From: Linanthus parryae
Taxonomy: Eukaryota > Streptophyta > Magnoliopsida > Ericales > Polemoniaceae
Assembly: GCA_023055425.1 (NCBI GenBank)
Contig: JALGPY010000010.1
Span: 18,573,363-18,637,362 of the forward strand
DNA length: 64,000 bases
Direction of reading: 5' to 3'
Shown: positions 1 through 10,264 of the stretch, piece by piece
Position numbering within the stretch: position 1 is the first letter of the stretch
Layout of the letters: each line of letters begins with the position of its first letter
Translations under genes and position numbers: made by a program
Notes under the pieces: generated by a model
What the model saw: only the letters and a program-made list of their open reading frames with translations
Told to the model about the DNA's origin: nothing
Databases searched by the model: none

Positions 1-522
1 AATGAAGAGAAAAGCCAGGTAACTTTTATTGCTTGTATTTGGGTGATTTGGAGAGTTCGAAATCTGAAAGTTTTTGAAGGAAAAGAACATAATTAGAAGC
101 ATACTATCAACTGGATAGAATCTACGCTCACGATTCCAATTCCTCTATCCCCAGATTCAAACATTGGAGAAGCAAGTGTTGTTCTCGAAACAGCAAGAAT
201 GATACAGGATCTGGGAGTTTTTTTAGAAGAAAAGATCTTTGAAATTGATTCGTTGAATGTTTTTGCAACTGGATGAACGGATCTCAAAGATGGTATAATG
301 AGTAGAAATATATTTTGGCAGAGCTGCGGCATCTCATCACCGATCAATTGAAGGGTAAGCTTGTTTATATAAGGAGAAAAGGAAATCAAGCAGTGCATGT
401 GATAGCTACGAGGGGTCTGGAAGATGAAGATGCAAGGGTTTATACGGTACATCCCCTGAGCTATCTTCGAAACTCTCTTCAAGAAGACATTGAAGAGTCA
501 GCCGACAGCAAAGAGACATAAG
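1..522 (+). pseudogene. LINE-A 3' end: zinc-binding tail and RNase H fragment
   Basis: Remnant of the end of a plant LINE ORF2. Frame 1 at 31-90 reads a W-x2-WR-x-RN pattern (IWVIWRVRNLKVFEGKE), typical of the end of the reverse-transcriptase zinc-binding domain. At about 225-273 comes an E-x-DSLNV-like string, and 315-521 (another frame) reads YIRRKGNQAVHVIATRGL, the C-terminal block of the RNase H-like domain that ends plant LINE polyproteins. In the intact family this domain removes the RNA strand of the RNA/DNA hybrid. There are stops at 94-96 and a frame change before 315, so it is dead. The 5' part lies outside the window. Confidence 0.7.
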
Positions 523-1157
523 TCCGTCTGTATTATTAAGCTTGTTTGGCTCTCTGTTCTTTGTTTGTTTTTCATGATTGTTTGTTTCTTTTACATTGTG
601 TTTTTTATTATTGGGCCTGTTGTTTAGTGTTTGTAAAATTAGTGGGTAAGGTTTATGTCCCCCCACTTGTTTTATGGGTTGGAAGCCCAATTTATTAAAT
701 GTATTCGGGGTTTATGCCGCCCTACCTACAAGGTAGGTTCCCTAAAAAAAAGTATGTTAGAAAATGGACTTCTATTTTGGGACAACCCGAAGTAGAAAGG
801 GGGACACATAAACACAGACACAGAGAGTACTTTCAAACCACATTAGGAGTTTTAATCTTATTGTCAAAATATTTATCTTCAAAAAAATTCGCTCTGACCT
901 GTCTCCTCACCCAATCTTTAGGCCAATTAATTACATAACTTTATCTTAGCGGTTTCCTTCATCTGAAGGAGATTGCTAACCTCCTTTTTTTCCAGAATGC
1001 TACAAAAATATTCTGTAAAAATCTGTTAATTCAATTATTTTGCGCTACTCGATCAGTTACTGACAATTTTTGTCAGTTACCTTCTTCCGAATAATTATTT
1101 TGTATCGTTGCAAATTTTTTTCGGAACAAACCTTTGCAAACTACTTTCAATCCAACC
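523..1157. other. LINE-A 3' UTR and unassigned spacer
   Basis: No gene seen. The first ~220 bases follow the LINE-A stop and end near a short A run (742-749), consistent with a LINE 3' UTR. Bases ~765-830 (TTTTGGGACAACCCGAAG ... GAGAGTACT) resemble the degenerate end of a Stowaway-type MITE, whose ends usually read CTCCCTCCGTCCC; this is weak. The rest is AT-rich with nothing recognisable. Confidence 0.35.
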
Positions 1158-2060
1158 ATGTCTAAAAATACAAATGTCGAAGCCTTAGAAAGATCCACCG
1201 GGTACGTCTGTTATTTCAAAAGGAGACTATGTTTATCAATTTTATTATGAATCAAAGGAGACGGTAGAGGTGTCCTATAATTCTCAATCGCGGTTCATTT
1301 ATAGGGATTTAATTGTTATGAGAAAGTGAGACTATTGGATGGAAGACATTACAGATTTGGATTTCTCTAAGACCTCTCTCAAAGTTCTTGTTTGGGGTCT
1401 TCCGGTCGATTGTCAGACAGATAAAATTAGTAAAGAAATTGTACACAATTTGGGTACTATGGAAGAATGCACAGTTTAGACTCGAGGTATTTTAGCTGGT
1501 AAAACCATAAAATTGCAGTTCGGGCTTGAGTGAATAATCCTCTCCCCACGGGCTAAAAATGTTACTATTGAGAAAGGAAGATATGTTTGGTTATGGCTTC
1601 TCTATGAGTGGTTGTCGAATGTGTGTTTCTTTTGTGGTCGCATGGGTTGTGAAGTGATGTACTAATCAAATGATCAGGCAAGGAATCGGAAAGCAGAATC
1701 CTTAAAACTCCTCTAGCCAGTGGCTAACAAATAAAGCCGTGATCAACTTCGCGCTAGGATTAACTATTGACATGACACATGCTTTCAGACCGTCTGCTAC
1801 TTCATCGGTTTCATCTAAACCGATGGGTACTCGAGAAATTCTGGGGGAGGGATACACTGGAGGTTCCTTTGATTAGGTGGATCAAGATATGGGATTCTCC
1901 ATTGAAGAAAAAGGAGTTTCAAAAAAGACAACAGGAGAAGGACTCTAGAAAATAGATGTTGTATGAACGACAATCGGTTGATAGGGGTGACGATGAGGAG
2001 TGCGGTATGATTGAGGAATCCCGACTTATCCATAAAAAGCACGGTCTTCCCTTACCTAGC
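1158..2060 (+). pseudogene. LINE-B ORF1 remnant (DUF4283/zinc-knuckle type)
   Basis: Starts at an ATG at 1158 and decays at once through stops and frame changes. The diagnostic part is at about 1578-1655, where one frame reads RYVWLWLLYEWLSNVCFFCG followed by RMGCE. This is the conserved Y-E-x-L-P-x-x-C-F-x-C-G-R-x-G-H region of plant LINE ORF1 proteins, the RNA-binding Gag-like protein with a CCHC zinc knuckle; the final His/Cys residues are lost. Downstream (1860-1960) is a lysine-rich stretch. Upstream DUF4283 similarity is only suggestive. It is distinct from LINE-A because ORF1 follows the other element's 3' end. Confidence 0.6.
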
Positions 2061-2699
2061 GAAAATCCGTCCTCTTATTTCACTGTGGCTTCTACATGTC
2101 TCAAACATAAATAGAATCAGATTATACATACGGAGAGGAACGTACTCTTACAATTAGCGGTTTTGAAAATGGCAGTTCGTAATTCGCATACAACTAAAAT
2201 CTTGACAGTGATCGACCAAAATCTAGCAGTAGTCATATGGATTCTTTCACCTTCTAGGTACTCCATACGCAGCGGGGCTCCTCGTTGGGTGCAAGGTAGG
2301 GATAGAAAGGTAGTTCATATGTTAAGAGAGAAAAGTCCCAGAAAAGGTTCCAGGTCGGGCACACCACGTGACAGTAAAACAACAATGTATATAACGCAGA
2401 TCGTAGCACAACGTTACTCACGAAACATGCAATAGGAGAATAGCAAGCACATAGTTTAGATCCAGCAAGTCATCCAACCGGGAACATATCAAAATGATAG
2501 GATAATAAAAAGGCAAGTAATAAAGAATAAAGACTACATTGTTCCCATAACTCCGGCTTGTTTAGTTTTATTTCAAAATTTTGCCCAGACTCTGCAAAAT
2601 AACACCATGGTTTGTGACCTATTAAATGGATAAAACATGTTGAGTAAAGATCGAATTTTGGAGCATTTTTCTGCATATGAATCTAAGGCTATCCTTAAC
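2061..2699. other. Degenerate LINE-B interior
   Basis: No domain recognised. By position it should hold the ORF1 tail and ORF2 endonuclease and RT, but the ~3 kb they need is absent, so most of LINE-B ORF2 has been deleted. A 90-codon plus-strand frame at 2163-2435 is basic and unlike any family I know. Confidence 0.4.
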
Positions 2700-2940
2700 C
2701 TTCATCTTGCAAATATTCAGGAATGACTCTTTGGCTTGGACTCAAATGAAAGGTGGTTTGTACATTGTTAGAACCGGTTAACATGTGTCTTTTACAATTC
2801 AAAACACTTCTCTTCTAGGGAATCTTGCATGGAGTAGTAACAATTCTAACAATAATATGCAAATTTGGAATTTGAATGTCCCTAATAAGATAAAATTACT
2901 TTGGCGTATGCTTCGAAACCTTGTGCCAACTAAGGGAATC
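2700..2940 (+). pseudogene. LINE-B zinc-binding (zf-RVT) domain fragment
   Basis: The plus strand reads NDSLAWTQMKGGLYIVRTG, a stop, then a frame with MQIWNLNVPNKIKLLWRMLR and NLVPTKG. The order D-x-x-x-W-x-x-x-x-G-x-Y-x-V-R ... IW-x-x-x-x-P-x-K-I-x-x-x-xWR-x-x-x-x-x-x-P-T is the signature of the reverse-transcriptase zinc-binding domain between RT and RNase H of plant LINEs. One stop falls in the middle and the zinc ligands after PTKG are replaced by G-rich sequence at 2941. Probably the same element as the ORF1 remnant at 1158-2060. Confidence 0.65.
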
Positions 2941-3108
2941 TCCAACCCAATGGAGGGAGGGGGAGGGGGAGGGGGAAAATTGTATAAAAATGTGGTTCAA
3001 ATCCAACCCCATGAGGGGAGTTGGATGGGGAGGGGGTGCTATGGGATTTTTTTTTGCCTTGGATCGAACTGCAAAACTGTAGGCAACCCTAGAGAAGGAT
3101 ACACACAC
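2941..3108. repeat. G-rich low-complexity junction
   Basis: Breakpoint between the LINE-B and Athila-1 remnants. Contains runs of GGGAGGGGG at 2955-2975 with potential to form a G-quadruplex, a second G-rich stretch at 3014-3048, and a T9 run near 3048. The words CTCCAACCC and GGAGTTGGAT in opposite senses hint at a small MITE, but no clear terminal repeats or target duplication are visible. Confidence 0.4.
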
Positions 3109-5110
3109 TCTTATCTAAACTTGATCATGGACAACATATTCTACCCCTTGCCTGGAACAATTTCCTTGAACACCAGTGATGAATCTAGAGCTTTGATAGT
3201 AAGCTCCTCAGTCTCTAGATCGACATTTAAGCGCATTGTCTTCAAAAGCGGTCTTCCAAAGATGAGTGGAACATCGCGATCCTCCTTGTTTTCCACTATC
3301 ACAAAGTCAGCTGGGAAGAAAAATACACCCACTTAGATAAGCAAGTTCTCGATTACCCCATTTGCTGTAAAAATAGAATTGTCCGCCAATTTCAGACCCA
3401 TCTTGACTGGGGTTGGTGCACCAATGCCCTATCTCTGAAATAGGGACAACGACATGAGATTAATACTCGCGCCCAAATCACAGAGCCCATGCATGTGGTA
3501 TCTACCACCAAGAGTGCAGCCTAGAATGACATTACCTGGATCTCTCATCTTGGGAATATCTCGCTATATCACAATACTACATGTCTTTGTCAGCTTCATC
3601 GTGGCTTAAGGGTCTATGCTCTTCTTACCCAATAAAATTTCCTTCAAGAAATTCTTGTACTTGGGAATCTGAGCAAGTTATTCCACAAGAGGGATGTTGA
3701 TGTGCAACTGTTTGAATATATCCATAAATCTCCCAAATTGTTCCTCATCATTCCTCTTTATTGCCGCCGGATATGGCACATCGGGCACATAGCCGGATTT
3801 AGAGTATTCTTGGGCTCTTTTTTGTTTTCTACCGTGTCTTTTGATTCAGGACTCACGGCCTTGGGCAACTCTTTACCCAATTCTTTCTCTGTGGCCTTTG
3901 TAGCTTCAGCTCTCGCATGGCTAGGATATGGAGGATTCTGAGTAGTCATGCCACTGCGAGTATTAATTGCTTTAAGATGCTTAGTAGGAACAATGGTATT
4001 AGATGGAAGCATTCCAGGTGGAAGCTTAGTACTCTTATTGGATATTTGCCCAATCTGCGTCTCATGACTCTTCATTGTGACTTCCATGGAGAAAATTTTG
4101 CTTTCCATTCTATCTTGATTAGCAATAAGTTTTCTCAATAAAACGTTTATCTCTTGTCTTCTTGTTGCGGAGCCTGCTGCTGTGTCTGGTATGACAAATA
4201 TGGATGATGACCCGGTGCATATAACCGCTGTTTGGATTAGCATAGCTGAAGTTTGGGTGATTGCGGTTGTTAGGATGATAAGTGTTCGGCCACTGCTGAT
4301 GTGGTAGTGGAACCATGTAGTTTACCTCTTCTATAGCACAACCATATCCCTGGTTCTCATCTACAAGTTGTTCCCCTATAGACTTCACCTGTGCAGTTGG
4401 ATTGATCCTGTCAAAGGCCGAGATCATGACTGCCATTTGATGTTCAAATTTATGTTCCGTTGACTCAATCTTGTTGACTAGAGCTTCCTCCCCACCCATT
4501 CTTGATGACCTACGAGTGTCAGACCTTGTAGTCTCTCGTTTCGCCACCCTATTCAGCTAATCTTTATCTCGCTGTTCTCCCATGCCCATAAAATTACCTC
4601 AAGCTAGCATATCCAACTCATTTGCAGTTAAATCGTCTTGAGCATTATAAAATTAATGGAAGAGTTTGTAACATCTCTCCCCATTATTAGTGCATCTCCG
4701 CAGCAGCTGGTTGAATTTCCTCCATGTATCTCCTAGAGAATCGTCTGCTTGCTGAGTAAAATTCCTAATACCAGCCATGAGCTGAGAAACTTTGGACGGG
4801 AATAGATACTTTCTAATAAACTCTTTTCAACATTCATCCCATGTAGTAATTGAGCCTGCAGGTAATTCTAGGAGCCAAATTTTAGCTTTTCCTGATAAAG
4901 AGAAAGGAAACAACATCAGCTTCACTGTTTCATCAAGAACATTCTGATTATTCGAGGTGATTTGCCCAAAGTTCAGCAGATGCGCGTTTTGATCATCCCC
5001 TGGAGCTCCTTAAATAGCCACTCAGTCCGCACCATATCAATCATCTGTTGTCGCAACTCAAAGTGTGCTGCATTAATCTGTGGCGTCACGATGGTAGGCA
5101 TGTATCCTGC
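3109..5110 (-). pseudogene. Athila-1 gag-protease remnant, 3' end of pol missing
   Basis: Minus-strand relic of an Athila-type Ty3/gypsy element, matching the better preserved gag and protease of Athila-2 (20622-23078) piece by piece. 5176-4973 covers PTIVTPQINAAHFELRQ of Gag. 4547-3758 covers the Gag C-terminus with HPNNRNHPNFSYANPNSGY and the ITRSG/PPYPSHARAEATKATEKE linker. 3332-3141 covers the protease end with PADFVI and DVPLIFGRPLL. Multiple frame changes and stops. RT, RNase H and integrase are absent: similarity stops at ~3109. At 5110 it is cut by the Tat LTR; its LTR resumes at 33815. Confidence 0.8.
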
Positions 5111-5736
5111 TGTGCACAAGAGAATCCGGCGGGGAGCACTCTGTGTACACCGAGAGCAGAGGATCAGAAATGGCACAGGAAGAGTTGGGTTGTGTGTAGG
5201 GAGAGAGCAAGGCAGTAGTAATGTCTGAGAGAGAGACAGGGGTTTGGCAGAGCTTCCGCGTATGTCTGTTGTGTTTTTCTTGTATGGAAGGATTAACGTC
5301 CTATATATACGGAGAATGTGACCGTTGCAGTGTGGTTAATGCGCCCATCAATGGCGGCTTAATTAGCTTAACCACAACGGCACGTTCGTCCGCGTATATA
5401 GGGACCGTTACAGCACGTTGTGCGCGAATACCGGAACCGTTATGGGGTTGACCGGGTTTGACTGGATTGACAGGGTTTATGGAGCTCGTGCCATAAATCT
5501 CTCAAAAGAAGTTACTAAAGGTCGCGTGCGAGCTTGGCTCGCACGCGACATGACTTACTCTAGCCTCCAAACCACTAAGTCCCTACAAGTCCCGTGCAGT
5601 GGTATGCTAGGGCCCTGTCTCACAGCCCCCACGTGGATCAGCGCGGCTGGTGATCCAGTGTGTGTGGAGCACAATATGGTGTGCTAGATGATTGCCACGT
5701 GGCCAAGATCTGTCAGCTCAGAAAGCACTATCTACA
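5111..5736 (-). repeat. 3' LTR of the Tat element
   Basis: Direct repeat of 33193-33814, beginning TGTGCACAAG and matching up to GAAAGCACTATC at 5732; the last few bases (TACA) differ from the other copy. It is the 3' LTR because a polypurine tract lies on its right side when read on the minus strand. It contains a perfect 12 bp stem (5521-5532 with 5538-5549). Short plus-strand frames in it are chance ORFs. Confidence 0.9.
5521..5549. repeat. 12-bp-stem inverted repeat in Tat LTR
   Basis: GTCGCGTGCGAG, loop CTTGG, then its exact complement CTCGCACGCGAC. The copy in the 5' LTR (about 33602-33630) has one mismatch. In element orientation it lies roughly 210-240 bp upstream of the LTR TATA box, so in U3. 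Confidence 0.85.
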
Positions 5737-5750
5737 TTAGCCCCCTTTCT
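5737..5750 (-). promoter_or_regulatory. Polypurine tract of the Tat element
   Basis: On the minus strand this reads AGAAAGGGGGCTAA, immediately before the 3' LTR. This is the purine-rich primer for plus-strand DNA synthesis and confirms that the element is on the minus strand. Confidence 0.75.
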
Positions 5751-6496
5751 GCGCGTGAAGACTCATAGCCGGATAGACTTCCATGCGCAGGAATCAACGC
5801 ACCGTCGCTGCCACGCACCAGTTCAAATATGAGTAAGTTCAGCCCCCCGTGCGTGCCATTATGACCTAAAACCCCTAGGGTCGTGCCGTCTGGCCTTTAG
5901 GGTTTTAGGCATGACGTCAGCTTGTCCTGTGATTGCGCGATTCGACGGTGACGGTTGCGATTCGACTACTGAAAGGACGCAACCCTTCATTGTTTTTGGA
6001 TAAATACTCTGTACTCTCCATTGTTGCAAATCATCACTTCTTTCTCTTAAAGTGAATGATACCAGGAAGCCTTCAAGAGCAGATTCAGATAATCAATCAC
6101 CAGTTCTCTCTTGTCAATCGTCTTCTTCAATTGTGCGCATCCAAGCGAGCTTTACCAAAACAAGGTTGGCCTTGTTCAATTGTGTTTAATATACTGATAT
6201 ATGCTTTGAACTGAGTTGAATCTTGCAAACCCGTAACATTTTATCCACTGCAACTTATGAAGAAGTTCTCGACCTTTGAATCCAATTTAGATTTAATCCC
6301 CAGATGATAAGGATCTTGAACATAGGGTTTCTGAAATCCCTGATAATGTAAACGATTCCAATCTTCTAACTTTGAAAATTGCCACTGGACTGTTCGTCTT
6401 TCTTCCAATAAACCCTCATATGCTTAGAGCTGAATCTTGAAATTCAAACTGAAGTGTGCATATTTCTCCCCCCTTTTTTCTTGCTTTTCCACAGGA
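5751..6496 (+). promoter_or_regulatory. Putative promoter and leader of the antisense PMD gene
   Basis: No coding frame. GGATAAATAC at 5998-6007 is a plausible TATA box on the plus strand, about 490 bp before the ATG. Just before the ATG, a pyrimidine tract ends in TTGCTTTTCCACAG (6481-6494), a good 3' splice site, so a 5' UTR intron is likely; its donor is not clear. The gene would then start next to the element's own 3' LTR and run against it. Confidence 0.4.
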
Positions 6497-9400
6497 ATGG
6501 CAAAGACAAAAGGAACCAAACCCATTAAGGAGATTGAAGAAATACCTGATCTTCCCCGGTCTTTATGGCGAAAAGCCCCCTATCTGGGCGCCAAAGACTT
6601 TTATCATGCTAGGGTTAAGGCGAAGAAATTGCCAATCGCTGTCTCTGGTGAAGCATTGCAAACGTTAACCCTTCCAGTTAACTCAGCGTTGCTCGAATTG
6701 ATCGATTCCGAAGACGTGGTTCGATTGGGAGTCGAAAATGGGTACTTCCCATACACTGCAATTTCTACTCAAGCATTTGTTCAGAAATTGGACTTCATGG
6801 ATGAGTGGATTGACCATGTATTGACCAATCATGTCGTGACTTTGAACGATGCCGGAATATACTTCGCAGTTCGTGCTATGAAGGGTGCTGCCGTGAAGCT
6901 GGATCAGTCCATGCTTCTAAACCTTATTTCTCGTTATTCGCCTGCTACTCACACATTCCATTTTGCTGAGTTCGAGGCTGCTCCCACGCTCGAAGATTTG
7001 CATATGCTGTATGATCTGTCTCCCGTGGGCGAGGTGGATCCTTTGAGTCCCCTGAGAACGGATGCGGAGATTGCTCTGTACAAGCAGATGGAGGAGTGCT
7101 TGTCAGAAGTGAAGAAAATTTCCACCCGGTGGACTCCTACAGAAGTCCTTCCTGACTGGTAGTTGGTTGACACATTTGCGAAGAATACTTGGAACAAATG
7201 GGTCCAATACTTTTTCCGTGATTATGCGAACAGCAGCATCACCAAGAAGCTTCTGAGTCGAAACCCGAAGGCTAAGAACTATGTGAATGGCAAGGGTTAT
7301 CACTTGACCCTGTGCGCCTTCCTCTGTGCCTGGTTGTCGAGGTACTTAATCGATGGTCACCCGCATGATGGGGTCTTTTATCACGTTCTGCCTCTTGCTG
7401 TGAAATTGGCCCTTGGTCAGAAGGTTGCCCTCGCACCCTTAGTCTTGGGCACACTGTATTACAGGTTGGATCAGCTTGTTGTGGCGATGAAGGAATCGCG
7501 TGGCCGCCTCGACGTACTGACTTACATTAACATTGCTTTCTTGAAAATGTGGGTCTTCGAGCGATGGTCCTCTTATGCCCCAGTCGCTTCCAAGCCCAGC
7601 AAATGGTGTCCCTCAGGTACGGAGGAGGAGCGTAACAGTGGCAGGGCTGCGAGGTGGTTTGGAACTAAATTTACCAAGTGTGTTTGGAGCCTGATATGCG
7701 ACAATCGGGAAGAGTTTATATATAGGCCTTACGCCATGCGCGTTGAGAATGTGCGATGGTTCCCAAAACTATATCCCTCCAAGGCTGTTGCTTTCTCAGA
7801 AGAGCTCCTTTTCGAGGGCGGGGAGCATTTCCACGAGCGCTATCGCGAATTCTTTTGCTGGTGTCTGCGAGGTTCCCTTCTTGCTCTTGCAGAGCATGTA
7901 CGTGAGCTCGCACCTAGGTACGAGAGAATTACCGTGGATGTCGATCCCACTCGCGTGTGTCCCCAGTTTGGCTTTGATGCAGTGGCACCCTCAATCTGGC
8001 CGCAATCTATCATCAGAGGCCGCTACAAGCGGTTATTGTCTAGGGAGTGTAAAACAATCTTCATGAGCAATCTTCCCTTCGAGCAACCTCCAGGTAACCG
8101 TGAAGGCGGCTATTCCAGAAACTGGATCGCTTACTGGAACGCCCAGTGACGAGGTTCGAGACGCAGTCGGTCCCCCAGCCAAGTAGAGCTCCTGTGATCA
8201 AAAGGAATTATTTCCCTTTTCGTCCCAATTGTAGCATGGACGAGTCTGAATATGGTTGCTATTCATTGCTGGATTGCGATAACCATCTGTGTCCCTTCAT
8301 CATTCTGGATGAAAAGATCGCTGCGGTTAGGATAGGTGATTCGCATGTCATCAGATATAGCGAAACTTTTGCTAAGGTAAGCAATTTCTCTTGCATGCGC
8401 TAAGCTTCTTTACTTCAATATATCGAAAATTTGATACTACGTTTCCTGCTGTAGTGCCATGTGCGGAGGTTTGCATCTGGTGAGCGTTCCAAATCGCTAG
8501 TTACCACCATTGTTACTGAAAGAAGGCAAGTACAGCCGGTTCGGCTAGCATCGAAAATGGATCCCGCGGTCGAGACCAAAATTCGTAAGATCATGAATGC
8601 TTTTGCTGATTCGCTGATAGACAATACTCCGGTCTTGTCTCCCCCCAGGAATGATCCGTCTCCTCCAGCGACTGCTGATCCGAGAGCGAAGAGGCCCAGG
8701 CAAAGGGGAATTAAAATCTCTTCCCGTAGAAGCACTCCAGCTTCCCCTCCTGCGAGATCCCTCACTGCCAGGGATAAAGTTAAAGGTCGCATGACCAGTA
8801 AAGCGCGAAAGGAGCTCGCAGTGGAGACCTTTGTTCCGTTTGGCCAGGAGGAAGAAGAGGAGAGAAGAGACACAAGAGAAGGAGTCGAAGAATAAGGAAG
8901 AATTGAAGATGTCGGCGACAGAGAAAGAGAGATGAGATACAAGAGGAAGACTCAGGAGGTATCTCAATCGTACTTCTCTTCTCATTACCTTAACTCTTTT
9001 GCAATTTTATCTGAACGAATTGTTTCTTAGCAGATGATGATGATGAGACCATCGGTGGCCTCTTGGCAAGGAAGTAGAAGAGAGGTTCTCATTCTGGCGC
9101 TTCTGATGAAACCATAAGCGAGGACATTCTTGCCGAGTCCAGGAAGGCAGCTGCGGAGGCTGCTGAAAGAAGAAGGAAGCGAGAAGAAGAGGAGCTCGAA
9201 CGCGTGAAGCAGAGGAGCCTAGAAGAACAACACGTCGACGACCTCGTGCGTCCCACTGACGAGGAAGATGCGCTTCCAGAAGAGGTGGCTCCTCAAGCTG
9301 ACGAGGAGGATGCGGCTCCAGAAGAAGATGCAGCAGCTCTAGAGCGAGCCCAAGCGGACTTCGAAGAAATCGCAGGCGGTAACAAAGGTGAGATTTTTAA

Positions 9401-10258
9401 TCTCGCAGTAACTTACCGAGATGTAATTGTCGGTGCGCTAAAGCACGGTGTGTCAAAAGCTGACATTCGCCGTTGGCTAGTAGGCAAGTGCGGTGAACCT
9501 TTAGGTAATCATATGAGCAATATGTGTGAACTTGGCTTAGCAACCCAAACATAATCATGACTGGTTTCTCCGCGCCCCAGGTCATGCTCACCTTAAAGAC
9601 ATGCTTAACGAAGATACATTAATAGGGCAAGGCTCCACGTCCTTAGCATATGACGAGGACGCTGCGATCCCACCTTCGCGTGGAGGTGCTCGCTCTTAGC
9701 TTACCAAAGATAATAAAATAATATACGATACGAGTTACCTCACACCATCGTATTTTGTATCGCAGGTAATGCTGATGAAGCCGCGTTGGAGCAAAGAAGT
9801 CAACCTTCTGCATCCTATGTCCCGGTGCCGAGTTCTCATACTGAGAAGCCCGTCGCAGCTGCTGAATATGCAGGAGAGCCCTTCGAGGACATCATTGAAC
9901 TCTCTGATGATGCCGAAGCTGACACCGTGTTGATGGAGGAAGATGCCCATGCCGGTGCTGAGGAAATAAGAACGGACGCTGCTGATGCTATCGCACCTGA
10001 AGGTATCCCTCATCAAGCTGCAACTTCTGCTGCCGCCATGCCTCCGGCAATGACTGAGCCTACGGCGCCTCTTTCCTGCGTGGAACTTTTAGGGTTCGTA
10101 GGTCGGGGTTGCAATCGCACCTGGTGCGGCTTATACTATTCCCCCCAACTATGAGGAGTTAGAGCTCGCAGCTGATAGAAGGGCGATGGAACGAGGACAA
10201 TCTTCAACTGCCCCAGCAATGCGCACTCCCTCTCTGCGCCAGATCCTTGAAGGAACCG
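6497..10258 (+). pseudogene. Plant mobile domain (PMD) protein gene, exons 1-4, antisense in Tat
   Basis: Codes on the strand opposite to gag-pol. Exon 1 (6497-8376, start MAKTKGTKPIKE, ATG 2 nt after a splice acceptor) carries the PMD fold: a TFHFAEFEAAPTLEDLHMLY block at about residues 155-175 and AFLCAWLSRYLIDG and LPLAVKLALG blocks about 100 residues further on. PMD proteins (MAIN/MAIL1 in Arabidopsis) act in silencing and genome stability, and PMDs are known passengers of Tat elements. Inferred introns: 8377-8454 (GTAAGC...GTAG), 8959-9030 or 9033, 9388-9765 (GTGAGA...CGCAG), and a last one starting at 10259. Exons 2-4 encode acidic, low-complexity, lysine/arginine-patched sequence. Broken by TAG at 7160, a frameshift near 8140, TAA at 8893, TAG at 9075 and a frameshift near 10095. 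Continues at 24221. Confidence 0.82.
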
Positions 10259-10264
10259 GTATGT
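10259..10264 (+). promoter_or_regulatory. 5' splice site of last PMD intron, also left TSD of Athila-2
   Basis: GTATGT after ...GAACCG is a strong plant splice donor in the right phase for the exon at 24221. Bases 10260-10264 (TATGT) are repeated at 24140-24144 as the 5 bp target duplication of Athila-2. The original intron would have been 82 bp. Confidence 0.8.

Noticed and set aside
2785..3336. 183-codon plus-strand ORF
   Set aside because: Joins a LINE fragment, a glycine run from G-rich DNA and the antisense of the Athila-1 protease; not one gene.
5221..5687. ORFs in the Tat LTRs (also 33499-33768)
   Set aside because: LTR sequence; frames differ between the two copies where LTRs have indels.
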